A stretch of DNA of 64,000 nucleotides. Source: Natranaeroarchaeum sulfidigenes (GTDB taxonomy: Archaea > Halobacteriota > Halobacteria > Halobacteriales > Natronoarchaeaceae). Both the position numbers and the translations under genes were made by a program. The notes below the pieces were generated by a model that was not told the origin of the DNA, did not search any database, and saw only the letters and a program-made list of their open reading frames with translations. Positions 7,008-15,490 of this stretch are shown piece after piece. Position 1 is the first letter of the stretch; every line of letters begins with the position of its first letter. The stretch spans positions 744,001-808,000 of the forward strand of contig NZ_CP064786.1 of assembly GCF_017094485.1 (NCBI RefSeq). The letters run 5' to 3'.

Positions 7008-8219
7008 TCATCGGGTGAACAGCAACACCGCGGCGAGCGTAGCGGAGCAGGCAATCGTCGCTGTGAGGACCCAGAACGTCGGGACGAACCCGACCGACTC
7101 GGAGAGGACGCCGACGACGGCCGGAGCGAGCGCACCCGATCCCATCAGGAGCGTCCGAACGATTCCCAGACTGCCCCCCGCAAGTGACTCGGGGAGCACC
7201 GACATCCAGTAGGCACCCCGGACTGGCCGAAATCCGTGTGAGCCGAGGCCGATCACCACGACGACCGCGCCGAGCACGAGCGGCCGACCCGTCGGCGTCA
7301 GGACGACAAGCGCGGCGAGTGCGGTCGTCGCCAGCGCGAGCGTAGCGACGATCACCGGTAACTCGCCAACCCGGTCGCTGAGCGTTCCGGAGACGACCTG
7401 CACGACGCTCGCGGCGAACAGCGCCGCAAAGAGCAGACTCGCGGTCGCGGGCGTCAGACCCGCCTCGCTGGTGAGATACAGCGGTAGAAAGGCGACGACG
7501 CCGTTGTAGGTAAACCCGAACAGCACCGTGACGAGGACGAAGGCGAGCAAGCGCGGGCTTCGAAAGAGCGTGACGTATTCACGAACTGTCCCGCCTGACG
7601 CGCCAGCACTGTCCGTCCCGTCCGGATCAGAGACCCGCAACGTGAACGCGACCGTTCCGGCGACCCCCGCGAGTCCAGCAACGAGAAAGACCGTGCGCCA
7701 GCTCTCGCCGAGCAGGGCTGGTCCCGCAAGGACGGCGACGACGACCGCCGGTGCGACCACACCCGCAAACGTGCCGATCGTATCCATCGTTCCCAGCGCC
7801 CGGCCCGTTCTGGCAGGATACAGGCGCGAAAGCAGGCGAATCGCGACCGTCTTGTGTGCACCCGTCCCCGCGCCCATCAGGACCATTGCGCCGACGAGGA
7901 CGGCGAAGGGCGAATCGATAACCAGGGCGAGCGCCGCCAGCGCGGCGACCATACTTCCGGTCGCGATGACGCGAACCGAGCCGAACCGATCCGCGAGCGC
8001 GCCCGAGGGGAACTGCATCGCGGCGTAGGTCAGCATGAACCCGGTGTACGCAAACCCGATTTCGGCGTTCGTGACTCCATAGACGCCCTGTAGCGGCTCG
8101 AACAGCGGCGGGAACGCATAACGGACGAACTTCGCGAGAAACCAGAGTAACGAGACGAGTACGAGCGCGTCAAACTCGTCGAGCGTCTTCAAACTGGTTC
8201 GAAGCGAGAGACGGGCCAC
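7008..8219 (-). CDS. MFS transporter
   Basis: 403-aa integral membrane protein with about 12 hydrophobic helices and the duplicated MFS layout. The helix 2-3 loop reads GALADRFGSVRVIATG, a clear form of the MFS signature, and the second half has the matching loop (VSGTLSDRVGELPVIV). The N-terminus is short and cytosolic. Substrate unknown; sequence style suggests an organic anion or drug exporter-like MFS. It stands alone between the stress protein and the oxidase island. Confidence 0.88.
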   Translation of the reverse strand: MARLSLRTSLKTLDEFDALVLVSLLWFLAKFVRYAFPPLFEPLQGVYGVTNAEIGFAYTGFMLTYAAMQFPSGALADRFGSVRVIATGSMVAALAALALVIDSPFAVLVGAMVLMGAGTGAHKTVAIRLLSRLYPARTGRALGTMDTIGTFAGVVAPAVVVAVLAGPALLGESWRTVFLVAGLAGVAGTVAFTLRVSDPDGTDSAGASGGTVREYVTLFRSPRLLAFVLVTVLFGFTYNGVVAFLPLYLTSEAGLTPATASLLFAALFAASVVQVVSGTLSDRVGELPVIVATLALATTALAALVVLTPTGRPLVLGAVVVVIGLGSHGFRPVRGAYWMSVLPESLAGGSLGIVRTLLMGSGALAPAVVGVLSESVGFVPTFWVLTATIACSATLAAVLLFTR

Positions 8220-8281
8220 AGCTACGTGGGGTTTCTACCTTCCGAAGTATAAAGCGCCCGAGACGAGTGTGGGCGCTGACG

Positions 8282-8965
8282 CTACCGCCCGAACGGCCGC
8301 CAGTACAGCAGGGCGACCGTCACGACGAAGACGGCCGTCGACAGGCCAAAGGACCACCCCGACGTGGCGGCGGTGAACGCGCTCGCCGAACCGCCGGTGA
8401 GACTTGCCACGATGGCGGCGATCAGCGGCCACGTACAGCTCACACAGGAGATCAATCCGAGCAGCCCCGAGATCGCGGCGTTGGTCGCATCGATAATCGT
8501 CGCGTAGACGAGATAGGTCAGCGCGGCGTAGCCGACGAGGAGGGCGGGCATCAGCGAGAGCTCGATAAGCTCACCGCCGTAGTACAGGTTCGGGACGAGC
8601 CCCGGCGGCCCCACGACGTTCACGTTGAATCCGCCTGCGAAGGCTGTCTCGTAGAACGACGCACCCGGTGAGACCAGCCCGCCGAGGAGGGCAAGCAGCA
8701 CGAAATAGCCCCCGGCGACTGCCCGCGCGATCCGCCGTGTTCGAACTGACGCCTCGGCCGGCGACGTTCGGTAGAGCGCCCACGCGCCGACGTTCAACCA
8801 GATCAGTGGGTAGACGTGAAACGTCGTCACACTCGTCTGACCGATCATGAGAAGATACATACCGACGAAGATGAGCTGGGTGTTGATGATGACCGCGTAC
8901 AGCAGGGCGGTCTCCCTGCCGGGCAGGAAACGATCGAGATCGGATTGTTCTGTGAGTAAGCGCAT
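8282..8965 (-). CDS. oxidase-island membrane protein with SCVSCT motif (copy 1)
   Basis: 227 aa with about seven hydrophobic segments, no recognised enzyme domain. Near residue 175 a helix carries two cysteines in GLLGLISCVSCTWPL. A clear paralogue at 21554 carries GLVGLLSCVTCTGSL in the same place and both have VYPLIW/AYPLIW and a LTYLVY segment. I know this kind of gene from haloarchaeal oxidase clusters (labelled DUF7546, from memory). It ends the minus-strand pair with the heme O synthase, 3 bp downstream of it. A role in metal or heme handling is only inferred from the cysteines and context. Confidence 0.75.
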   Translation of the reverse strand: MRLLTEQSDLDRFLPGRETALLYAVIINTQLIFVGMYLLMIGQTSVTTFHVYPLIWLNVGAWALYRTSPAEASVRTRRIARAVAGGYFVLLALLGGLVSPGASFYETAFAGGFNVNVVGPPGLVPNLYYGGELIELSLMPALLVGYAALTYLVYATIIDATNAAISGLLGLISCVSCTWPLIAAIVASLTGGSASAFTAATSGWSFGLSTAVFVVTVALLYWRPFGR

Positions 8966-8968
8966 CAG

Positions 8969-10408
8969 TTACAGGACGAGTGCGTCGACGACGATTGCGA
9001 CGAGCAGCGCACCGAGATAGGCGTTTGAGGCGTGGAACGCGCGGAACGCCGCCTGTTCGGTGCGCTCCCAGTGGAGGCGGATGACTGCCCAGAGGAAGAC
9101 AGCGCCCAGGGTGACTGTCGTCGCGGCGTAGAGAACGCCGAGGTCCGTGATGACCGAAAGTGCGCTCGCGCCCAGCAGGGTTGCAGCCAGATACCACAGG
9201 ATATGCTTTCTCGTGACCGCTTCACCGTGGACGACCGGCATCATCGGGAACCCGCCTCTGGCGTAGTCGTCCTTGTACGCCAGTGCGAGGTTGTAGAAGT
9301 GAGCGGGTGTCCACAGGAAGATCACACCTGCGAGCGCGAGCCCCGGCAGGCCGATCCGTCCTGTGACGGCCGCCCAGCCGATCATCGCAGGGAGTGCTCC
9401 GGCAGCGCCGCCGATCACCGTATTCTGGACCGTGTTCGGCTTTAGTACCAGCGTGTATATCACACTGTAAAACAGGATCGCAATCAGTCCAAGCGCTGCC
9501 GCAAGCAGGTTCACCTGCAGGAAAACGGCGAGTGACGCGACGGTCAGCAGGCCTCCAAAGGCTATCGCATTTCGAACGGGGACGAGGTGGGTTGCGACCG
9601 GTCGGTCCGAGGTTCGGGCCATCTTTTTGTCGACGTCGCGTTCCAGTACGTGGTTGAACGTCCCGCTCGCGCCGATCGCCAGTACACCACCGGTAAGCGT
9701 CAACACGATTGTCCGAACGGTCAGGTCGGGACCTGCGGCCAGCGCCATTCCTGCTGATGCCACGAGACAGAGCAGCCACATCAGACGCGGTTTCATCAGT
9801 CGGAAATAGGCGAATGCGGTCAGTTTTGCCCGGCCCAGCACGTCATCCGGGACCGCGGGTGTCGGAACATCTTCGACTGGTTCGGGCTCGGGCTCCGGCT
9901 CTGCGGGATCGGTGTCGACGTCGAGACCGGCCGTCTCGGCTTCGAGTGTCCACGCGAGCGCGATCACCAGCGTTCCAAACACGGCCATCGCGACGAGCAG
10001 GTGCAGGTTCGAGAGCACACCGGTCAGACCAACGGTCGCGGCGGCCGCGCCGATAGCCACCTGTGTCGTGTACAGGGCTACACCGAGCCCGAGCGCCGCC
10101 TGAACACGTCGTGACGCGTCCCCGATCAAGGCGATTCCAGCGGTGATCGCGACGAGCAGACCGACGATAAGGGCAGTTACTCGGTGGCCCCATGCGATCG
10201 CGATCTGTGTATCGGAGATGGCAACCCACTCTCCGCCACAGGCTGGCCAGCCCCCGCACGCCGCTGCAGCGTCGGTGATCGTCGTCGTCGCGCCGACGAC
10301 GATCAGCAGATACACACCCATCACCGTCGTGGTCAGTAACCACGTGAACCGGTCGTGAGTACCGACCAGCGGGAAACTCGATTCGCTTCGAACGGCGGGG
10401 TGTGACAC
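8969..10408 (-). CDS. ctaB: heme O synthase with N-terminal CtaA-like domain
   Basis: 479 aa; protoheme IX farnesyltransferase makes heme O for the terminal oxidases. The C-terminal part (about residues 195-479) is the UbiA-type prenyltransferase: the Asp-rich loop is NHVLERDVDKKMARTSDRP, and the second is YKDDYARGGFPMM. The first 150 residues are four membrane helices resembling half of CtaA/COX15 heme A synthase (VGATTTITDAAAACGGWPAC, then WGHRVTALIVG). An acidic proline-rich linker (about residues 165-190) joins the two. GTG start; divergent from coxB across a 117-bp promoter region. Confidence 0.9.
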   Translation of the reverse strand: MSHPAVRSESSFPLVGTHDRFTWLLTTTVMGVYLLIVVGATTTITDAAAACGGWPACGGEWVAISDTQIAIAWGHRVTALIVGLLVAITAGIALIGDASRRVQAALGLGVALYTTQVAIGAAAATVGLTGVLSNLHLLVAMAVFGTLVIALAWTLEAETAGLDVDTDPAEPEPEPEPVEDVPTPAVPDDVLGRAKLTAFAYFRLMKPRLMWLLCLVASAGMALAAGPDLTVRTIVLTLTGGVLAIGASGTFNHVLERDVDKKMARTSDRPVATHLVPVRNAIAFGGLLTVASLAVFLQVNLLAAALGLIAILFYSVIYTLVLKPNTVQNTVIGGAAGALPAMIGWAAVTGRIGLPGLALAGVIFLWTPAHFYNLALAYKDDYARGGFPMMPVVHGEAVTRKHILWYLAATLLGASALSVITDLGVLYAATTVTLGAVFLWAVIRLHWERTEQAAFRAFHASNAYLGALLVAIVVDALVL

Positions 10409-10525
10409 GTACGACTACCTCTTGAGATACCATTCGACTGGGGATACTTATGCGGCGCGCTTTGTCGGGCTGTGAGTCGAAAAGTCAGCACATATTTAAC
10501 CCCCTTTCCCTAAGAATGACCCATA
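10409..10525. promoter_or_regulatory. divergent promoter region ctaB / coxB
   Basis: 117 bp separate the divergent starts. On the plus strand a TATA-like CATATTTAA lies about 33 bp before the coxB ATG, consistent with a leaderless or nearly leaderless transcript. On the minus strand a TATA box for ctaB is less clear. No strong palindrome was seen. Confidence 0.45.
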
Positions 10526-11278
10526 ATGAAGAGAGCGCGGATCGCCCTGATCACCGTGTGGACGGGGACGCTGTTGCTGCTACTGGCTCAGCCGGTTTCG
10601 GCGGCGTCCACCTCTGCGGAGCTGATCTACGACCTCAACGAACGGCTGCTCATCGTCGCCCTGCCGATCACGTTACTGGTTCAAGGGATCCTCATTTACG
10701 CCGTCCTGAAGTTCCGGAACAACGACGATCCGAAGCCGACCGAGGAGAACCGCCGTCTGGAGATCACGTGGACGATCGCGACTGCTATCGTCCTGCTGTT
10801 CGTCGGTTTTGCCGCCTTCGAGGTCATGGCGGATCCCCAGGTCAGCTCAATGGCCGACGACGAACCACCCGAAGACGCCGTCGTTGTCGAAATCGAGGGA
10901 GACGACGCCTGGCAGTGGCACTTCGAGTACCAGAACGAGCACGAGGGCGTCGAGATGACGAACGAGATGTACATCCCTGAGGGGCAAGAGGTGTACATGC
11001 AGGTGACTGCGGAGAACTGGTTACATATGATTCACATACCGGAGCTGGGCGTGAAACAGCAGGCCCAGCCCGGCGTGGTCCACACTGTGTCGACGACCCC
11101 GACCGAGACTGGCTCGTATCAGGGCTACTGTACTGAGTACTGTGGCGCTGGCCATTCGGGCATGCTCTTTGAGACCCACGTCGTCACTGAAGAGGAGTTC
11201 GACGAGACCATGGAAGAGCAACTGGCCGAAGCTGAAGAAGAGGAGAACGGCGACGAAGCGAACGGTAACGACGAGTAA
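10526..11278 (+). CDS. coxB: cytochrome c oxidase subunit II (CuA subunit)
   Basis: 250 aa. A hydrophobic N-terminus ending in VSAAS may be a signal peptide; two membrane helices follow (about 42-62 and 84-104) and then an extracytoplasmic cupredoxin domain. The binuclear CuA site is complete: a His in HMIHIPELG, then Cys202, Glu204, Cys206, His210 and Met213 (YCTEYCGAGHSGM). The protein receives electrons (in haloarchaea probably from halocyanin) and passes them to subunit I. The tail is very acidic. No matching aa3-type subunit I is in the window; the only subunit I here is of ba3 type. Confidence 0.93.
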   Translation: MKRARIALITVWTGTLLLLLAQPVSAASTSAELIYDLNERLLIVALPITLLVQGILIYAVLKFRNNDDPKPTEENRRLEITWTIATAIVLLFVGFAAFEVMADPQVSSMADDEPPEDAVVVEIEGDDAWQWHFEYQNEHEGVEMTNEMYIPEGQEVYMQVTAENWLHMIHIPELGVKQQAQPGVVHTVSTTPTETGSYQGYCTEYCGAGHSGMLFETHVVTEEEFDETMEEQLAEAEEEENGDEANGNDE

Positions 11279-11394
11279 CCCTCCGGTGTTTTCAGCACGA
11301 CCAGTGGATCGTACAGCTATTGCGAGCCTGTTTTCGCTGCCCGTTCGAGAACCACACCAGACAACGTAAATCACCACACCCGATATAACGACGT

Positions 11395-13335
11395 GTGAAC
11401 CAGATGCTGTACCGTGGTCGGGAGCTAACCATTGCGGTGGTGATCATCGCTGGCCTGATGGGAATCATTGCTGTCGGCGTGTTCGTCGCTGATGTTGACG
11501 AAGCGGCCCCTTCGCCGGAACCGTTCGACTCAGTGACGACGCTGGGTATCTCACAGGAAGACCAGCGTGACGCCGAGCACGAGGACCTCTCGATCCCCCG
11601 TGTGCAGGTGTTTTACTCCCAGTACGAGTACGTAGTCGGCTACTACGGTGTCGAGCAGGCAGTTAGTACGCTCGACCAGCCCGAACACGAGCAGCAGTTC
11701 GGCTACCCGCTGGTCGTCTACGTCTCGAACTACGGGAGGACGTCAGTCGAACTCACGGATGAGGGGTATCTGACCGCCGAGACATCGACTGGCTGGGTCG
11801 ATGCGAGCGATGCGTCTTTCGTAGTCGACAGCGAGGCGCGTACGCCCGCTGGAGATGCGGTCGTCCCGTTCGGCACGGAATCCGCTGCCGCCGAGTTCAG
11901 TTCGGAGTACGGCGGCGAGGTCGTAGATTGGGCTGAACTCCGCACCAGAACGTTCGATGTCGATAGCGCCGATATCGTCCGGGACGGGGTCGACGACCAG
12001 CGCGCACAGGCGGACGATCGGGTCGACGCTGTCACTCCCCTGCTCGACCGCGAGGAAGTACGCACCGTCGAGGACGGAGAGACGATTCAGGAAGTGATCG
12101 ACGATGCACCGGCGGGGTCGACAGTCAACGTCGAGCCGGGGACGTACGAGGAGACGATCAGTATCGACAAGCCCCTTACGCTCAGTGGCGACGACGCGAC
12201 GATCCACGGTGACGGCGAGGGGAACGTTATCGAAGTCCGGACCGACGACGTAGCCATCGAAGGAGTTCACGTCGAAGGGGTTGGCAATCAGACTCGCGAT
12301 CCCGATGCGGCGACTGAAGACGAGGACGAAGATGACTGGGACGCCAACATCGAATCGGGGTACGGACACGGTGATGCTGGCGTCCACGTCGTCGACGCAA
12401 GCGGCGTCTACATCGCTGACGTCTCGATCGAGACACCGGCAAACGGTGTCTTACTTCGTGACGCCCCGGACGCGGTCGTCGATGGGATCGCAGTCGATGG
12501 GAGCGAGGAGTGGCGTGACGGCTTTATGGGCGTCATGTCGATGCGTTCGCCGGGTGTGGTCCAGAACTCCACGTTCGACGGTGGCCGCGATGGCGTCTAC
12601 CTCCACCGCTCACACGGGACTGTGATCCGGGACAACGAGTTCTACGACAGCCGCTTTGGCGTCCATCTGATGCACAGCTCGGACTCGGTGATCGCGGACA
12701 ACCACGCTCGTGGGCACGAACTCGCCGGGTTGACGATTATGACGAATCCGACTCACAACGCGATTGTCGGCAACGATGTCCGTGAGTCGACGCATGGGAT
12801 CCTTCCCGCCGGATCACAGAGCTACGTCGCCGACAACGTCGTCGCGGACAACGAGTACGGGATCACGACAAGCGCGGATCAGTCGCTATACGAGAAAAAC
12901 GTCGTCTACGACAACGATGTCGGTCTCCGAACCGGATCGATCCTGGCTTCGAACCGGGTCGTACAGAACGATATCATCGCAAACGACCAGCACGTCGACG
13001 CGAACATCGGACCGCTCCGGATCTGGACATTCGACGGAGCGGGCAACTACTGGGATGGTGCGTACGGCTCGTCATCCGGTGGCGTACTGGACCGCTCATA
13101 CTCGCCGACAGACCCCGTGCAGAGCCAACTTCATCGGACCGATGGCGCGGTGACCCTCGCGGAATCCCCCGCCGCACGGGGGCTGAGTGAGTTACGCGGG
13201 ACAACGCCCGGACTCCGTAGTGGAAGCGTCATCGACACCGCGCCGCTTGCGGAGCCTGCAAACCCTGAGACGCTCGCAACGCTCGACGAAGAGCAACGGT
13301 CCGACTCCGTCGAGGAGGGGGGTGACACATCGTGA
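11395..13335 (+). CDS. nosD: NosD-type copper-maturation protein with N-terminal NosL-like domain
   Basis: 646 aa, longer than a plain NosD. After an N-terminal membrane anchor (about residues 10-32), residues about 45-185 look like a NosL domain: WVDASDASFVVDSEARTPAG, VPFGTESAAAEF and YGGEVVDWAEL match the NosL core, but the Cys-x2-Cys-Gly-Met site is absent. From about residue 215 (EDGETIQEVIDDAPAGSTV) a right-handed parallel beta-helix of CASH repeats runs to the end. NosD delivers copper to nitrous oxide reductase in denitrifiers; with no nosZ here, a role in CuA or CuB loading of the oxidase is inferred. GTG start; overlaps nosF by 4 nt. Confidence 0.85.
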   Translation: MNQMLYRGRELTIAVVIIAGLMGIIAVGVFVADVDEAAPSPEPFDSVTTLGISQEDQRDAEHEDLSIPRVQVFYSQYEYVVGYYGVEQAVSTLDQPEHEQQFGYPLVVYVSNYGRTSVELTDEGYLTAETSTGWVDASDASFVVDSEARTPAGDAVVPFGTESAAAEFSSEYGGEVVDWAELRTRTFDVDSADIVRDGVDDQRAQADDRVDAVTPLLDREEVRTVEDGETIQEVIDDAPAGSTVNVEPGTYEETISIDKPLTLSGDDATIHGDGEGNVIEVRTDDVAIEGVHVEGVGNQTRDPDAATEDEDEDDWDANIESGYGHGDAGVHVVDASGVYIADVSIETPANGVLLRDAPDAVVDGIAVDGSEEWRDGFMGVMSMRSPGVVQNSTFDGGRDGVYLHRSHGTVIRDNEFYDSRFGVHLMHSSDSVIADNHARGHELAGLTIMTNPTHNAIVGNDVRESTHGILPAGSQSYVADNVVADNEYGITTSADQSLYEKNVVYDNDVGLRTGSILASNRVVQNDIIANDQHVDANIGPLRIWTFDGAGNYWDGAYGSSSGGVLDRSYSPTDPVQSQLHRTDGAVTLAESPAARGLSELRGTTPGLRSGSVIDTAPLAEPANPETLATLDEEQRSDSVEEGGDTS

Positions 13336-14057
13336 CGACCGAGGCGATCCTTCGAGCCGAATCCGTCAGTCACTCCTTCGATGAGGTCGACGTGCTCGAC
13401 GATATTTCGGTCGACGTCGAGCCGGGGCAAGTGATGGCGATCGTCGGACCGAACGGGTCGGGAAAGACGACGCTCTTGCGCGTGCTTGCCCGATTGTTAT
13501 CGCCGACCGAGGGGACCGTCGAGTATCGGGGGCCGGACCGCGAGCGCGAGATTGGGTACCTGCCCCAGCGTCCGACCTTCAGACCGGGGTTTACCGTTCG
13601 TGAGACGATCGATTTCTATCGCGCGCTCGTAGAGGAGGAGGGGACGGATCGGCTCTCACAGGTCGGCCTTGCGGACGCGTCCAACCGCCGCGTCGAAGCC
13701 CTCTCTGGCGGAATGACGCGACTGCTCGGAATCGCACAGGCAACCGTCGGCGATCCGCCGCTTGTCGTTCTCGACGAACCGGGGAGCGGGCTCGATCCCG
13801 GGATGCGGCGCCGGACCTTCGAAGTTGCAAACGAACTCGCCGCCGACGGCACAGCAGTGCTCGTAAGCTCGCACGATCTCTCGCTAGTCGAACGAACCGC
13901 TGACCGCGTGCTCGTGCTCGACCGCGGAAGCGTCGTGGCAGACGGGACGCCGACGGACCTGCGGTCGGCTCACGGCGTCGACTCGCTCTGGGATGTGTTT
14001 GGAGCGGCCACGACTGGTTCGACTGAGACGGTCGATGTCGCGGGGGTAAGCACATGA
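13332..14057 (+). CDS. nosF: ABC transporter ATP-binding protein, NosF type
   Basis: 241-aa ATPase subunit. Walker A is GPNGSGKTTLL (about residues 38-48), the Q-loop YLPQRP, the signature ALSGGMTRLLGIA (LSGG with a Met), Walker B LVVLDEPGSGLD and the H-loop VSSHDLS. It should pair with the permease that follows and with the beta-helix protein before it, as in nosDFY operons. GTG start overlapping nosD (GTGA), and its stop overlaps the permease ATG, so all three are translationally coupled. Confidence 0.9.
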   Translation: MTTEAILRAESVSHSFDEVDVLDDISVDVEPGQVMAIVGPNGSGKTTLLRVLARLLSPTEGTVEYRGPDREREIGYLPQRPTFRPGFTVRETIDFYRALVEEEGTDRLSQVGLADASNRRVEALSGGMTRLLGIAQATVGDPPLVVLDEPGSGLDPGMRRRTFEVANELAADGTAVLVSSHDLSLVERTADRVLVLDRGSVVADGTPTDLRSAHGVDSLWDVFGAATTGSTETVDVAGVST

Positions 14058-14869
14058 GCGGTCGCCGTGCGGCGCGGGTCCTCTTCGGTCGTGAACTGGC
14101 GAGTATCGTCCGGTCGCGTAGCTACCTTCTACTGTTCGCCGGTGTCGCCGCCGTTATTATCGGTATCGGGATCGTTGGTGGTGGCATCGACGCCGGATAC
14201 GTCCCGACCGCGGTCGATCTGCTTTTGCCGCTCGAACTGCTCGTTCCGGCGGTCGCGTTCGCGATCGGCTACCGGTCGATTGCGGACGATATCCAGCGTG
14301 ACGAGCTGTCAGTACTGGAGACCTATCCGGTGCCTGACTGGGCGTACGTCGCGGGCGTGTACGTGGGCCGAGCGGTCGCTCTCGTGGCGATGCTCGGTCT
14401 CCCACTCTTCGTGGTCGGTATCCTCGTCTGGCTCTCCGCTGGACCGGACACGACGATCGTCGCGACCCACCGTGGCATCGACTCGCCACTCCTGTTCGGT
14501 CGGTTCGTCCTCCTGACGCTTGCCTACGCACTGATGGTGCTGGCTGTGGTGCTTGCACTCTCCGCGCTGGCGAGCACCCGGAAAACGGCACTGACGTTCG
14601 CTGTCGTCGGTCTCGGTGGACTCGTAGTTGGGCTGGATCTGCTCGTCCTGCGTGGTGTCGGGGCGGGATGGGTGACCGGTGATACCTTGATTACAGCAAT
14701 CGCGGCGTCGCCCACGAGTGCCTACCGGGGGCTGGTGTTCGAGACGGTACTGTACGTCGCGTTCGAGACTGAGACCGGCTACGCCTCGCCCGTCGCGAGC
14801 ACGTTCAGTCTACTGGTCTGGACAGTGATCGGGCTGAGCGTCGCTGCGCTGGGCGTCTCGCAGCGGTGA
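14054..14869 (+). CDS. nosY: ABC transporter permease, NosY type
   Basis: 271 aa with six hydrophobic segments of the ABC-2 permease kind. It starts with RVLFGRELASIVRSRSY, a cytosolic amphipathic helix common in ABC-2 and NosY permeases, and contains SIADDIQRDELSVLETYPV between helices 2 and 3, a segment typical of NosY. With NosF it would power sulfur or copper-related maturation outside the membrane. Its stop abuts the nosL stop directly (tail to tail, no gap). Confidence 0.85.
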   Translation: MSGRRAARVLFGRELASIVRSRSYLLLFAGVAAVIIGIGIVGGGIDAGYVPTAVDLLLPLELLVPAVAFAIGYRSIADDIQRDELSVLETYPVPDWAYVAGVYVGRAVALVAMLGLPLFVVGILVWLSAGPDTTIVATHRGIDSPLLFGRFVLLTLAYALMVLAVVLALSALASTRKTALTFAVVGLGGLVVGLDLLVLRGVGAGWVTGDTLITAIAASPTSAYRGLVFETVLYVAFETETGYASPVASTFSLLVWTVIGLSVAALGVSQR

Positions 14870-15433
14870 TCAGTTCGCCATCGCATCGAGTAGCTCGCGG
14901 TTGATCTCGTCGTGGGTGACGACGTCACCACCGTGTTCGTCGGCGAAGGTCGCGGCATCGTCGTCGTCCCCGAACGGAATCAGATCGGGACCCATCGCGC
15001 CGTGGACATCCGATCCTGCGGCGAAGGTCATTCCTGTTTCATCGGCGTAGTCGTCCGGGTCCAGGTGCGCAGAGATGAACGGCTGCTCCTCGTCGTCCGT
15101 GAGGCTGTAATCGACGCCGCTGTAGTCGGTGAGATACGTGACGATCGGCGTTTGCCCGGCATCTTCGGCATCGAACCGGTACTGGTAGGTACAGGTACCG
15201 CTACAGAAGTGTGCTGGGCCCTCCCGATCGTCCGGGTAGTCCTCGAAGAATATTTGCCCAGTTGGGCCAGGGTGTTCCTCGATCACCATGCCACACTGAT
15301 CACAGGACTGTCCGTCGTCGAGGGCGATCGGCTCCGGTGTATCGTCATCACCGAGACAACCGGCGAGCGCGCCAACCGCTACCCCGGTCGCAGCTACCAG
15401 GACCCGTCGTCTGCCGAGATTGTTCTCGTACAT
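14870..15433 (-). CDS. nosL: NosL-type copper chaperone lipoprotein
   Basis: 187 aa from the ATG at 15433; an upstream GTG at 15457 was rejected because the signal peptide fits the ATG. Twin-arginine signal (GRRRVLV) and lipobox with Cys26 (ALAGC). The NosL metal site SCDQCGM is at residues 43-49, followed by the conserved HPGPTGQIFFEDYP; a further FCSGTC motif could also bind metal. The second half (AMGPDLIPFGDDDDAATFAD) matches the NosL-like domain found in the NosD protein opposite. Binds Cu(I) outside the membrane and hands it on. Confidence 0.88.
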   Translation of the reverse strand: MYENNLGRRRVLVAATGVAVGALAGCLGDDDTPEPIALDDGQSCDQCGMVIEEHPGPTGQIFFEDYPDDREGPAHFCSGTCTYQYRFDAEDAGQTPIVTYLTDYSGVDYSLTDDEEQPFISAHLDPDDYADETGMTFAAGSDVHGAMGPDLIPFGDDDDAATFADEHGGDVVTHDEINRELLDAMAN

Positions 15434-15490
15434 GGAGGGAAACAGGCAGTGGACCACATTAGGGCATCTGGTACGAGCGCCGAAACCCGC

